Positions 1-7,590 are shown, counted from the first letter of the stretch. The stretch: 36,627 bases of DNA from Martelella mediterranea (GCF_021021415.1 NZ_JAINWJ010000061.1:1-36627), one strand, 5' to 3'. A program made the numbers and translations. The notes: generated by a model not told the origin, from the letters alone.

Positions 1-1
1 C

Positions 2-562
2 ACGTCGAAACCGGCACCTGGGCACAAAATCTATCCCTACCTCCTGCGCAAGCTGGCGGTTACCAAGCCCAACCAGGTCTGGGCTATGGACCTGACATAT
101 ATCCCCATGGCGCGCGGCTTCGTCTATCTCTGCGCCGTCGTCGACTGGTTCAGTCGGAGGGTGCTGTCGTGGCGGCTGTCGATCACGATGGAAGCAGCCT
201 TCTGCATCGAAGCAGTCGAGGAAGCGCTTGCCCGTTATGGCAAACCCGACATATTCAACACCGACCAGGGATCGCAGTTCACATCCATCGACTTCACTGC
301 GGTGCTGAAGAACGCCGAAATCGCCATCTCGATGGACGGCAAGGGTGCGTGGCGGGATAACGTCTTTGTCGAGCGGCTCTGGCGGTCGAGCAAATACGAG
401 GAGGTCTATCTCCACGCCTACAAAACCGTGTCCGAGGCCCGCGCTGGCATCGGTCGCTATCTGACCTTCTACAACACCCGACGCCCACATTCATCCCTTG
501 ACCGGCAGACGCCGGATCAGGCTTACTTCAACGCGCTGGCACCGATGACGGTGGCAGCATAA
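2..562 (+). CDS. IS3-family transposase OrfB, C-terminal part (5' end outside window)
   Basis: This frame is open from base 2 and ends at a TAA at 560-562, so the N-terminus lies before the window. The protein is an rve-type integrase core. The first catalytic Asp is in the AMDLTYIP segment, the second in NTDQGSQF, and the Glu in VERLWRSSKYEEVYL, giving a complete DDE set. The tail NTRRPHSSLDRQTPDQAY is typical of IS3-family OrfB of the IS407-like group. OrfA and the left end are not visible. The element has inserted into a PCu(A)C gene on the other strand, whose remnant begins just right of it. Confidence 0.93.
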   Translation, partial: TSKPAPGHKIYPYLLRKLAVTKPNQVWAMDLTYIPMARGFVYLCAVVDWFSRRVLSWRLSITMEAAFCIEAVEEALARYGKPDIFNTDQGSQFTSIDFTAVLKNAEIAISMDGKGAWRDNVFVERLWRSSKYEEVYLHAYKTVSEARAGIGRYLTFYNTRRPHSSLDRQTPDQAYFNALAPMTVAA

Positions 563-597
563 TCGAGGCGGAAATCCACTTAGCAAAACGCCCGAAA

Positions 598-624
598 CTG
601 TTCAAACAAACCGAGCCAGCTCTG
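598..624. repeat. Right terminal inverted repeat of the IS3-family element
   Basis: Downstream of the transposase stop is ctgttcaaacaaaccgagcc, which has the form of the right end of IS407-group IS3 elements. The precise last base is uncertain by 2-3 bases because the usual terminal CA is not obvious. The reading frame of the PCu(A)C remnant stops making sense at this point, which independently places the junction near 622-624. Confidence 0.6.
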
Positions 625-862
625 ATATCTTGCCGAAAATCTCGCTTTCGATGACCTTGAGGTCCGCTTGTTGCCGGGTTCCGTTCCAGATCGTGAGATA
701 TGCGCTAATTGACCGGCCGCCGGGCGTTGGTGGCAGCATCTCTGCATGCTCGACAACCAGGTCTGCAGGGGTGTCCTGATGTATGGGTTGGCCCATACTC
801 TCGTTCGACGTGAACGCGGAAGCCAGTAGGCAAACCGCAGCGTTAAAGACAATTGGCTTCAT
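623..862 (-). pseudogene. PCu(A)C copper chaperone, truncated by the IS
   Basis: Reading from the ATG at 862 gives a signal peptide (MKPIVFNAAVCLLASAFTS) and the start of a PCu(A)C (DUF461) domain, including VEHAEMLPPTP and the strand SAYLTIWNG. It runs into the IS3 terminal repeat after about 80 residues. The copper-binding His/Met residues of the family lie in the missing part, so the product cannot be functional. An upstream ATG at 892 is in frame, but the signal peptide favours 862. Intact relatives lie at 8996-9457 and 27762-28226. The family delivers Cu(I) to periplasmic targets such as the CuA site of cytochrome oxidase. Confidence 0.7.
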
Positions 863-1085
863 TGGTGTTCGAAACCCTTCCGGCGTTACCATTCGTATCC
901 AAAATTACCACAGACGACGAACTTGGCCCTTGTTGCTGGTAATTCGAGAATGTGGCTACATCATTGCTGTTAAAGTGTATGATTGCCACGGCAAAGCCAG
1001 GACTTTCCCAATGTGGTTTCGGGCGGAGCAGTCGCGCTCCAGCGTATATCTGGCCTCATGTTGCAGGCGTTCAGACCACGGGCCG

Positions 1086-1741
1086 TCATGGCAATTTTGC
1101 AGGTCGGGGCCGTATCGGCGGATCGCGCCCAAAGACACTTTGTTGAGTGTTTCCATATGATTTTCCCGTCTGATTGCTATTCGCTTTCCATGACACCTTG
1201 TAGCCGAGGCTTTCGATACGCGTCTTGATCAGGGACAGGTCGACCTCCGCTCCTTGGCTGACAGTCGCAGTTCCCGCAGTTGCGGATCCAGCGATTTCTT
1301 CTATCCCCTCAATCCGCCTTACCGCTGTGTCAATCTTCTGCGCGCAACTCGCGCAATCCATGCCTTCGACGCGATATCGGCTTTGCAAAAGCTGTGGGGC
1401 GGGGCCATGATCGGAGTGGTCGTGTCCCGTGTGATCCTGTTCGGAATGATTGTGAGCGGTATGGTCCTGAGCACAGCCATGACCTCTGTCCGGTCGACCC
1501 TGCCGTCGAGGACTTTACGATGGCAGGAGCTACCTTGTAGCCTATGCTTTCGATGCGTTCCGACAAGCTTGCCAAATCGGCAACAAAGCCGGTGTGTAAC
1601 CGTCATTGTTCCGGCGGTCACGGAAACGGAAACGTCCTTGACGCCTTCGACGCGCCTGGCAGCCGAATCAATCTTTTTGGCACAACTGGCGCTGTCCATC
1701 CCGTCGACCCGGAAACAGCTTTGCGAAGTAGACGTGCTCAT
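1086..1741 (-). pseudogene. Remnant of a ZntA/CadA-type P1B ATPase: two N-terminal HMA domains
   Basis: From the ATG at 1741 the first heavy-metal-associated domain reads normally except that its metal motif is MDSASC, with Ser in place of the first Cys. A frameshift near 1590 moves the rest (LSERIESIGYKVAP) to another frame. A second shift leads into a His-rich linker (AHNHSEQDHTGHDHSDH) and a second HMA domain with an intact MDCASC motif and the ending IESLGYKVSW. After about 1180 all similarity ends: the membrane, actuator and phosphorylation domains are absent. Normal family length is above 700 residues. A MerR-type promoter still lies upstream at 1773-1803. Confidence 0.8.
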
Positions 1742-1772
1742 AAATGGTGCCTCTCGCCCAAATCAAGGCACC

Positions 1773-1803
1773 ATGTTAATTCCTTTAGCGGCTAGAGAGG
1801 CAA
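1773..1803 (-). promoter_or_regulatory. MerR-type promoter of the broken ATPase gene
   Basis: On the minus strand, a -35 TTGCCT (1803-1798) and a -10 TAACAT (1778-1773) are 19 bp apart, the over-long spacing used by MerR-family activators. The spacer holds an imperfect dyad, CTCTAG-CCG-CTAAAG, that resembles the operator at 12421-12451. It has outlived the gene it served. Confidence 0.55.
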
Positions 1804-1831
1804 GCCGTTTCTATGAATTTCCATGGCTTTC

Positions 1832-1915
1832 CGACGAGCGACGAGCGACGAGCGACGAGCGACGAGCGACGAGCGACGAGCGACGAGCGACGAGCGACGA
1901 GCGACGAGCGACGAG
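1832..1915. repeat. Tandem array: 12 exact copies of the 7-mer cgacgag
   Basis: Twelve perfect copies, 84 bp, with no partial copy or substitution. Because 7 is not a multiple of 3, the array reads open in several frames (TSDERRA repeats on the plus strand, SLVARRS on the minus strand), which produces misleading open frames here. It lies between the broken ATPase promoter and the cell wall hydrolase gene, and has the form of a slippage-prone simple repeat. Confidence 0.95.
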
Positions 1916-1991
1916 ATGGTCGTTTGGGTTAACCCTTCATCAAGGTTAATGCTATATTTCCACTCGTAAAGAACTTGGTTGGAGGGAGAAA

Positions 1992-2654
1992 TTGGGTAGA
2001 AAAAGCGGGCGTCTGCCAGCAACCTCGTTTCGCACGCGATGGTTTTCAATCACTTCGCTATTCCTCATGTTATGGGTCGTCATTGGGGCAGCATCGCCTA
2101 CCGCTTTGCAGGGTATAGCCAACGCAGTGGCGGATAACGTGGCTAGCGCGCGGTGGGCCACTGTCCTGGCTAAGCCTCCAATTTACTCGCGTACCACCTT
2201 ACCCAAATCCGCCGGTGCACTCGCCGATTTGAATTTGTATATGCCGTTCCTTGGTGATGGTGGGCTTCGCGAGAGCTCTACGGAAACGACGCGCGGCAGT
2301 GACCAGGAACGAGTTGTTCGCAAGTACAAAGGAGCTCGAATTCTCAGCATAAGAAACCAGGAGTCGAACGAGACGTTGCAGACGGGCGCTATTCCGGACC
2401 TGCAAATGCCTTCGCTGCGCCCATCGTTTGACCACGGAGGTTCGTTCACTTCCACCGAACTATGGGACGAACCTCAGGTTGCGGCATCATTTCATAGCAA
2501 GGAAGATGATCGGCTGGCGGGTGTGCCTTCGACTCTTGCCGACCTTGTGACCAATGACGGCGCGGACATCCTCGCAACTGCTTACGCGTCGACGGATCCC
2601 TATCATCCACCGGCATCGCCGTTCGACAGCCTCCTACAAAGTAATGAAGATCTA
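1992..2654 (+). pseudogene. Cell wall hydrolase (SleB type), 5' half, interrupted by the transposon
   Basis: The likely start is a TTG at 1992, preceded by a strong ribosome site ggaggg at 1981-1986. Residues 17-36 form a membrane anchor or signal (FSITSLFLMLWVVIGAA). The rest of this half is a low-complexity periplasmic linker with no recognised domain. The frame is cut after codon 221 by the left end of the Tn3-family element and then meets a stop at 2661. Joined to 24487-24969 it gives one uninterrupted frame of about 381 residues with a C-terminal Hydrolase_2 (SleB) domain. Confidence 0.85.
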
Positions 2655-2692
2655 GGGGTCTGAGTAGCAACGGAACAGAAAACCTACATAAG
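2655..2692. repeat. Left terminal inverted repeat of the Tn3-family transposon
   Basis: The repeat begins ggggtctgagtagcaacgga and ends aacctacataag. It matches the reverse complement of 24444-24481 at 37 of 38 positions (a versus g at position 21). The 5 bases before it, atcta at 2650-2654, are the target duplication. Confidence 0.97.
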
Positions 2693-2739
2693 AGATAGTT
2701 CGTACCGGGTTTGGCGTTCCAATAAACTCGGATTTGATG

Positions 2740-2755
2740 CGGAAGATCGCTTCCG
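2740..2755. promoter_or_regulatory. Perfect short inverted repeat upstream of the copper operon
   Basis: cggaag-atcg-cttccg is a 6-bp perfect stem about 120 bp before the first cargo gene, in the only non-coding stretch between the transposon end and the operon. It could be an operator or a chance hairpin. No clear sigma-70 promoter was recognised here, and no regulator gene sits beside it. Confidence 0.25.
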
Positions 2756-2875
2756 ATGTCGCAATGAAGCTACGCCAACATTCTGCCGATCAGCCGACCG
2801 AGATCTGGACTCGTGCGGGAGATGCGACAGAACGCATATCGACAGATCCTGGGATTTTGGGGTATTCAATATCTT

Positions 2876-3214
2876 ATGGCAAGGTATGTCCGCATTCTAA
2901 CGATCCTGATACTCGCTGTTTTCGTGGCGGGAACGGTCGTGCATGCCGCGAATGCCGCCGCCATGAGCACGAAGATGACGCTCGCCGCAATCGATGGTGC
3001 GGCCATGGGTGACTGTAAGGATTGCCCGGACAACAAGGGCGATATGCAGCCGTGCGACAATGCTTGCCTATCCCCGCTCCTGGCGGTTGTGCCGTCCGGC
3101 GAGCCCGGACTGCCGGAAGCCGGAACCATCACGGAGAACCTGGCGCCTCATAGCGTGAGTGGGCACTCCGGACTGCCGGATCCCTATCCTCCCCGAACCA
3201 CCAATCTGAGCTGA
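2876..3214 (+). CDS. Small Cys-containing exported protein at the head of the copper operon
   Basis: The start at 2876 gives a 112-residue protein with a clean signal peptide (MARYVRILTILILAVFVAG, then VVHAANA). An upstream in-frame ATG at 2813 would bury the signal and is rejected. The mature part has four cysteines in CKDC and PCDNAC, followed by a hydrophobic stretch SPLLAVVP and a Pro-rich tail. I know no named family for it. Its position before a multicopper oxidase remnant and copper chaperones suggests a periplasmic metal-binding role, which is inference only. It is followed by a short GC-rich hairpin at 3221-3235. Confidence 0.65.
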   Translation: MARYVRILTILILAVFVAGTVVHAANAAAMSTKMTLAAIDGAAMGDCKDCPDNKGDMQPCDNACLSPLLAVVPSGEPGLPEAGTITENLAPHSVSGHSGLPDPYPPRTTNLS

Positions 3215-3220
3215 CGCCGC

Positions 3221-3235
3221 CCGGACTCCGTCCGG
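3221..3235. terminator. Short GC-rich hairpin after the small Cys protein
   Basis: ccggac-tcc-gtccgg forms a 6-bp perfect stem a few bases after the stop codon at 3214. No T-run follows, so if it acts it is more likely to stabilise RNA or weakly attenuate than to terminate fully. 3236-3346 shows no gene. Confidence 0.3.
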
Positions 3236-3346
3236 CGCGTGGCGTTTAAAATCATGCGCGGTCCATCTGGCCGCCCGTGGTTCTGCTTCGCGTCGCGCGG
3301 GTAGCGCGGCGCAAGCTCCGCGCCCTCTCAGGATGGTTGGACTATC

Positions 3347-3583
3347 ATGATATTGCATCTTCCGGTACCAACGCGCCGGACCTTTCTCACATCCGCCGCA
3401 GCTCTTGCGGCCGGTGTGGTGTTGCCGGTTTCGGGACTTCGGAACGCCCTGCGCGAGAGGGTCGAAATTGCCTTCGTCGCCGACAATCCGGGCGACGGGA
3501 TGTTCCACTGTCACATCCTTGAGCACCAGGCCGCCGGGATGATGGGGGTGATCCGCGGTTCCGGGAAGGAGGAGCGGATATGA
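3347..3583 (+). pseudogene. Multicopper oxidase gene collapsed to its two ends (78 codons)
   Basis: Residues 1-30 are a twin-arginine signal (RRTFLTSAAALAAG). Directly after it, residues 31-78 match the extreme C-terminus of a CueO/CopA-like multicopper oxidase, including FHCHILEHQAAGMMG, which carries type 1 and type 3 copper ligands. Full family members have 400-600 residues, so the whole cupredoxin body between the ends is gone, yet the frame stays open. The stop overlaps the ATG of the cytochrome gene by 4 bases (ATGA), as in the parent operon. It is most likely a deletion relic. Whether the exported 50-residue remainder still binds copper is unknown. Confidence 0.75.
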
Positions 3584-4290
3584 GCCGGATAGTCCTCTGC
3601 CTCGCCATATTGGCCGGCCTTTCGGTCAGCTCGACCGCTCTCGCCGACGGGGACGCACGACGTGGGGCACAGGTCTATCGCGCCTGCGTCGCCTGCCATG
3701 CCCTCGAACCCGGCCTCCATCTCAGCGGCCCGAGCCTCGACGGCTTCATGGGGCGCATGGCGGGCACGGCGCAGGGGTTCGTACGCTATTCGAGTGGACT
3801 GCGGGACGCGGGCTTCTTCTGGAACGCGGCCGCGCTCGACGGTTGGCTGAAAGACCCGGCGGGCATGATCCCCGGCACCTACATGACGTTCCGTGGGATC
3901 GACGATCCCCAGGCGCGCGCAGACCTCGTCGCCTTCCTCGAAATCGCCGGCCAGCCCGGCGGCGGCAAGAGGGTCGTCGACGAAGGTCTCATCCCGGCCG
4001 GCTGGCTTCGCGCCGGGGCACCGGAGCCGATCGGCGATCCACCGCCTGAAATGCGTGTCACGGCAATCCGCCATTGCGGCGACAGCTATTTCATCACCAC
4101 CGGGGACGGCCGGGAGACGCCTTATTGGGAGAAGAACATCCGGCTCAAGATCGACAGCGTCGATACCGGTCCACCGGCTGGCGTCGCCGTGATCCTTGGC
4201 GCCGGCATGGGCGGCGACCGCTTCTCGGTGATCTTCTCCAGCCTCGCCGACCTCGATCATCTCGTTACGGAACGCTGCGAGGCGCGCTGA
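3580..4290 (+). CDS. Class I c-type cytochrome with a C-terminal extension
   Basis: The 236-residue protein has a signal peptide (residues 1-22, ending ALADG) and a haem-binding CVACH at residues 36-40. The sixth-ligand Met is probably in the GTYMTFRGI segment, as in cytochrome c2-like proteins with a YMTF/KMTF motif. Residues from about 135 on form a second region of unknown family. It is a periplasmic electron carrier, here translationally coupled (4-bp overlap) to the multicopper oxidase relic, so it may once have been that enzyme's partner. The start is fixed by the ATGA overlap and a ggaaggagg ribosome site. Confidence 0.88.
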   Translation: MSRIVLCLAILAGLSVSSTALADGDARRGAQVYRACVACHALEPGLHLSGPSLDGFMGRMAGTAQGFVRYSSGLRDAGFFWNAAALDGWLKDPAGMIPGTYMTFRGIDDPQARADLVAFLEIAGQPGGGKRVVDEGLIPAGWLRAGAPEPIGDPPPEMRVTAIRHCGDSYFITTGDGRETPYWEKNIRLKIDSVDTGPPAGVAVILGAGMGGDRFSVIFSSLADLDHLVTERCEAR

Positions 4291-4292
4291 AT

Positions 4293-5243
4293 ATGAAAGA
4301 CACCAACATGACAACCACACCCAGATATTCCATCCGCCTTTCCAGACGTGCTTTCCTTGGTGCGACGGCGGCGGGCGCCGGGCTGATAAGCCAGCCTTTA
4401 GGCGCTCGCGCCGCGCCCGCAGCAACCGGCTCCGCAATCGCCTTCGACGGCGATTCGTTGATCCTCGCAAAAGACACTCTGTCGCGCAGAGACGGCGACG
4501 GCGGCTGGATAGAGCTGCCCGCTCCGGCGGCAGGCGGCATCCTCTCACTCGCGACGCATCCGGGCCGGGCCGGCCGGATAGCGGCGGGGCTCACAAGCGG
4601 CGGCATGGCCCTGTCCGAAGATGGCGGGCGCCGGTGGGAGGCGAGAAGCCAGGGTTTGCCGGATGCCCCCGTAACTGCGGTCACCGTAGCAGCGGCCGAG
4701 CCGGATACCATCTATGCCGCCATTCGCGGCGATGGTCTGTGGAAGAGCGAGGATGCCGGTCGATCATGGGCTCTCGCAATGGACCGGCCGTGGCTCGCTG
4801 ACGCCGAGCGCGACCTGACAGCCTTGGCCTCGGTCGATCTCGCCACCGGCATGGGCGGCATCTGGATCTACGCCGGAACCGAATTGGGTATCACCCGCGT
4901 GCCAGATTGTTTCTGCCGCTGGCAGGACGTGCAACCGGGCGATGCGATGGACGCGCTTGCCTCGGGGAAACCGGCTCCGTCCGAGGCGCCTCTTCCCGAA
5001 GGCGAGACGATCAACGGACTGGCCAGCGCCGCTTCGCTGCCCACCCGGCTCTACGCCGCGCTGCCCTCGGGCATCTGGGAATCGCAGGACGCCGGAGTCG
5101 TGTGGTCGCAAATATCGGGCACAGGCGCGCTGGCCGTCGCCGTCCACCCCACCAATGCCGATCATGTCGTCGCCGTCACCGGCGACGGCCTCGTTCAAAG
5201 CCGCGATGGCGGCGCGAACTGGACCGCGCCCATCCCCGCATAG
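4293..5243 (+). CDS. Tat-exported BNR/VPS10-type beta-propeller protein
   Basis: Starting at 4293, 2 bases after the cytochrome stop, the protein is 316 residues (ATG 4308 is an equally good alternative). A twin-arginine signal (SRRAFLGATAAGAG) precedes repeated propeller blades of the BNR or PSII-assembly (Ycf48-like) type, seen as GGMALSEDGGRRWEARSQGL, DGLWKSEDAGRSW, GIWESQDAGVVWSQ and GLVQSRDGGANW. A cysteine pair (DCFCRW) sits in the middle. Such propellers often act as assembly or docking factors. No catalytic residues were recognised. Location in a copper/cytochrome operon suggests a scaffold for periplasmic redox proteins, which is inference. Confidence 0.82.
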   Translation: MKDTNMTTTPRYSIRLSRRAFLGATAAGAGLISQPLGARAAPAATGSAIAFDGDSLILAKDTLSRRDGDGGWIELPAPAAGGILSLATHPGRAGRIAAGLTSGGMALSEDGGRRWEARSQGLPDAPVTAVTVAAAEPDTIYAAIRGDGLWKSEDAGRSWALAMDRPWLADAERDLTALASVDLATGMGGIWIYAGTELGITRVPDCFCRWQDVQPGDAMDALASGKPAPSEAPLPEGETINGLASAASLPTRLYAALPSGIWESQDAGVVWSQISGTGALAVAVHPTNADHVVAVTGDGLVQSRDGGANWTAPIPA

Positions 5244-5267
5244 ATGGCGCGCATAACGGAGAATATC

Positions 5268-5756
5268 ATGAACAGGAAAACAATTGCCGCAGCCGTAGCC
5301 GCCGTGGTCGCCATTACCGGCATCGCCTACTGGTCACTCGGTACAGCGGACACTCCCCTGCAAGGAGCTTCCGTCGCGATGGCCTCGGGCCGCAAGGCGA
5401 TCACCATCTGGCGCGATCCGGGCTGCGGGTGTTGCGATGCCTATGCCGACTATCTGGAGGGCAACGGCTACACGGTGACACGCGTCGATGACCCCAACTT
5501 CGACAAGCGTTCGATCGAGGCCGGGGTTCCCCAGCAAGGCATTGGCTGCCATCTGGCCGAGATCGACGGCTATGTCGTGAGCGGCCTCGTGCCGGTCGAG
5601 ATCATCGAGCGGCTTGTCAGCGAGCGGCCGGATATCACCGGGATAACTCTGCCTGGAATGCCGGCCAACGCTCCCGGCATGGCGCAAACAAAGACCGGCA
5701 CGCTGAAGACCTACGCGTTCGGCAAGAACGGCGTCACCGTCTACAGCGAGGAATGA
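5268..5756 (+). CDS. DUF411 metal-binding protein
   Basis: The ATG at 5268 with ggag 6 bases before it gives 162 residues. The in-frame start at 5244 has no ribosome site. An N-terminal signal or anchor (residues 5-22) is followed by a DUF411 domain: WRDPGCGCCDAYADYL near the start, and GIGCHLAEIDGYVVSGLVP in the middle, with conserved Cys residues that could bind Cu(I) or form a redox pair. DUF411 genes are regularly found with copper and silver resistance genes. A second member lies at 29827-30282. Confidence 0.88.
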   Translation: MNRKTIAAAVAAVVAITGIAYWSLGTADTPLQGASVAMASGRKAITIWRDPGCGCCDAYADYLEGNGYTVTRVDDPNFDKRSIEAGVPQQGIGCHLAEIDGYVVSGLVPVEIIERLVSERPDITGITLPGMPANAPGMAQTKTGTLKTYAFGKNGVTVYSEE

Positions 5757-5760
5757 GCCC

Positions 5761-5895
5761 ATGGATGGAACAATGATGGACGGGTCCATGATGGTGTTCA
5801 TGATGGCCGGAGTTGTTCTCGGTGCGCTTCTGGTCCTAGCTGTATTGATCTTTGGCCTCTTTGCGCTGGCGAAATATCTGCGGGGGCCGAAATGA
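5761..5895 (+). CDS. 44-residue Met-rich single-pass membrane peptide
   Basis: This short frame fills the gap between the DUF411 gene (4 bases upstream) and the next cytochrome gene, which it overlaps by 4 bases (ATGA at 5892). The N-terminus MDGTMMDGSMMVFMMAG has seven Met in 15 residues, then one hydrophobic helix (VVLGALLVLAVLIFGLFAL) and a basic end (AKYLRGPK). Tight coupling on both sides and the amino-acid pattern support a real gene. The Met cluster could contact Cu(I) at the outer membrane face. No named family was recognised. Confidence 0.75.
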   Translation: MDGTMMDGSMMVFMMAGVVLGALLVLAVLIFGLFALAKYLRGPK

Positions 5896-6377
5896 GGCGC
5901 AAAGCGATCATCTTTTCCACCATCGCTGTTTCGGCCTTGGCAGTCATTGCCGCGTTTGCGCAATCGCAGGGTGGCGATGGACGCGCGCAGGACGTGACCT
6001 TCCGTGGCCAGCCGGTGACGAGCGAGCAGATCGCTCTCGGTCAGAAAGTCTATGGGCAATATTGTGCTTCCTGCCACGGGGCCAACCTCGAAGGTCAACC
6101 GAATTGGAAGCGCAGGCTTGAGAGCGGCCGCATGCCGGCGCCGCCGCACGACGAAAGCGGCCACACATGGCACCATTCGGACCAGAACCTGTTCGACATC
6201 ACCAAGCTCGGCGTCGGCGGCGTCGTTGCGGGCTACAAAAGCGACATGCCCGCCTTCGGGGACACCCTGAGCGATGAGGAGATCGCCGCGGTCCTCGCGT
6301 TCATCAAGAACACCTGGCCCGAGCGTCAGCGGGACGTCCAGGCTCGCATAACGGCCAAGGACGGCGGTGGCTCATGA
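5892..6377 (+). CDS. Monohaem c-type cytochrome
   Basis: The 161-residue protein has a signal peptide (residues 1-24) and a haem-binding CASCH at residues 58-62 within YCASCHGANLEGQPNWKRRL. The axial Met is probably in YKSDMPAFGDTLSDEEI, the usual class I pattern (MPAF). It is coupled to its neighbours by 4-base overlaps on both sides. It would carry electrons in the periplasm, possibly from copper oxidation or thiol exchange handled by the operon. The substrate is not evident from the sequence. Confidence 0.92.
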   Translation: MRRKAIIFSTIAVSALAVIAAFAQSQGGDGRAQDVTFRGQPVTSEQIALGQKVYGQYCASCHGANLEGQPNWKRRLESGRMPAPPHDESGHTWHHSDQNLFDITKLGVGGVVAGYKSDMPAFGDTLSDEEIAAVLAFIKNTWPERQRDVQARITAKDGGGS

Positions 6378-6979
6378 GCAGGGCTGATGAATATCCCACG
6401 GTTCCAATGCGCCGCCGCAATGTCCTGGCCTTCCTGCCTCTTGCTATCGCAGCCGTGCTCGGCGTGGTGCTGGCCTGGGGTCTGACGCGCGATCCCAGCA
6501 CTCTACCGTCGCCATTGATCGGCAAGCCGGTGCCAGACTTCGTGCTGCCGCCGGTCAAGGGCCGGGCGCTTGGCCTGTCGAGCACCGACCTCAAGGGCGA
6601 AGTCTCGCTGGTCAATGTCTTCGCCTCCTGGTGCGTTGCCTGCCGGGAGGAGCATCCCCTGTTCATGAAGCTTGCGGCGCAAGGCACCGTGCCGCTGCAC
6701 GGCCTCAACTACAAGGATCAGCCGGACGATGCGGCGAAATGGCTGGACACACTTGGCGATCCCTACACACGCACCGGGGCCGACATCAGCGGACGCGTGG
6801 CCATCGATTGGGGCGTCTACGGCGTGCCTGAGACATTCGTCATCGGCGCCGACGGACGTGTTGCCTACAAGCATATCGGCCCGGTGAGCGAAGAGGCGCT
6901 CACCGAAACCATCCTGCCGCTGGTGGTCTCGCTGCGCCAGCAGGCGTCGGGCCAGGATGTTCGGGAGGCCGGCCGATGA
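6374..6979 (+). CDS. CcmG/DsbE-type thiol:disulfide oxidoreductase
   Basis: 201 residues: an N-terminal membrane anchor (about 18-36), then a thioredoxin fold with the active site WCVAC (C87, C90), the CcmG-type sequence GKPVPDFVLPPV before it, and the cis-Pro region YGVPETFVIGADG. CcmG proteins reduce apocytochrome c cysteines before haem attachment. Placed directly after a cytochrome c gene and together with CcdA (10923-11663), the role fits maturation of the operon's own cytochromes. A short N-terminal extension precedes the anchor. Confidence 0.9.
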   Translation: MSRADEYPTVPMRRRNVLAFLPLAIAAVLGVVLAWGLTRDPSTLPSPLIGKPVPDFVLPPVKGRALGLSSTDLKGEVSLVNVFASWCVACREEHPLFMKLAAQGTVPLHGLNYKDQPDDAAKWLDTLGDPYTRTGADISGRVAIDWGVYGVPETFVIGADGRVAYKHIGPVSEEALTETILPLVVSLRQQASGQDVREAGR

Positions 6980-7590
6980 CGGGGCTCATGCACGGACGGC
7001 GCGCGAAATTCGTCTCTTTGGCGGGAGGCGTATTCGTATTGATTACGCTCGCGGTCGCAAGCGTGACTTACGTCGGTAGCGACAATCCTTCGGGTGAACC
7101 CGCCAGGAGCGTGAAGCAGGCTGCCACCGTCTCATCGCGGTCCTTCGTCATGCACGAAATGCCGCGACCGCTCCCCGAAATCACATTCGATAACGGGAAC
7201 GGTCAAGGCCTCACGCTGGCCGACTTCGAAGGCAAGACGGTCCTGCTCAACATCTGGGCGACCTGGTGCGTGCCCTGCCGTGAGGAAATGCCGACGCTCG
7301 ACGCGCTTCAGGCGGAGTTGGGCGGCTCCGGTTTCGAGGTCGTGCCGCTTTCCGTCGACCGGGCCGGGCCGGAAGTGGTTCGCAAGTTCTACGCCGAGAT
7401 CGGCATCGAACATCTTGGCCTCTACATCGACGCCTCAATGCGGGCCTCGTTCGACCTCCAGGCGCCGGGACTGCCGACGACGCTCCTCCTCGACGCTGAG
7501 GGCCGGGAACTTGGGCGGCTCGTCGGCCCGGCGGAATGGAATACGCCCGAGATGGTTGCGTTCCTCAAAACCCATCTGACCTCGAACTGA
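6976..7590 (+). CDS. TlpA-like periplasmic thiol reductase
   Basis: 204 residues: a membrane anchor at about 12-32, then a thioredoxin-like domain with the active site WCVPC (C98, C101) and the cis-Pro loop PGLPTTLLLDAEGRELG. In alphaproteobacteria TlpA reduces Sco and CoxB so that CuA can be loaded. Two Sco-like proteins and a PCu(A)C protein are encoded downstream in the same operon, which supports that assignment. It overlaps the CcmG-like gene by 4 bases. Confidence 0.88.
   Translation: MTGLMHGRRAKFVSLAGGVFVLITLAVASVTYVGSDNPSGEPARSVKQAATVSSRSFVMHEMPRPLPEITFDNGNGQGLTLADFEGKTVLLNIWATWCVPCREEMPTLDALQAELGGSGFEVVPLSVDRAGPEVVRKFYAEIGIEHLGLYIDASMRASFDLQAPGLPTTLLLDAEGRELGRLVGPAEWNTPEMVAFLKTHLTSN

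Noticed and set aside
863..1160. Short frames on both strands, among them a 66-codon minus-strand frame at 956-1156
   Set aside because: No ribosome site, family or conserved pattern was seen. The stretch lies between two pseudogenes and is best read as decayed DNA.
1832..1915. CRISPR array
   Set aside because: Units are 7 bp and directly joined, with no spacers.
1254..1949. Long plus-strand frame of 231 codons with TSDERRA repeats
   Set aside because: It is antisense to the ATPase remnant, and its tail is only the 7-bp repeat, which reads open in several frames.
3277..3522. Separate gene overlapping the oxidase remnant
   Set aside because: Composition is that of a shadow frame. The Tat signal and copper motif are in the other frame.
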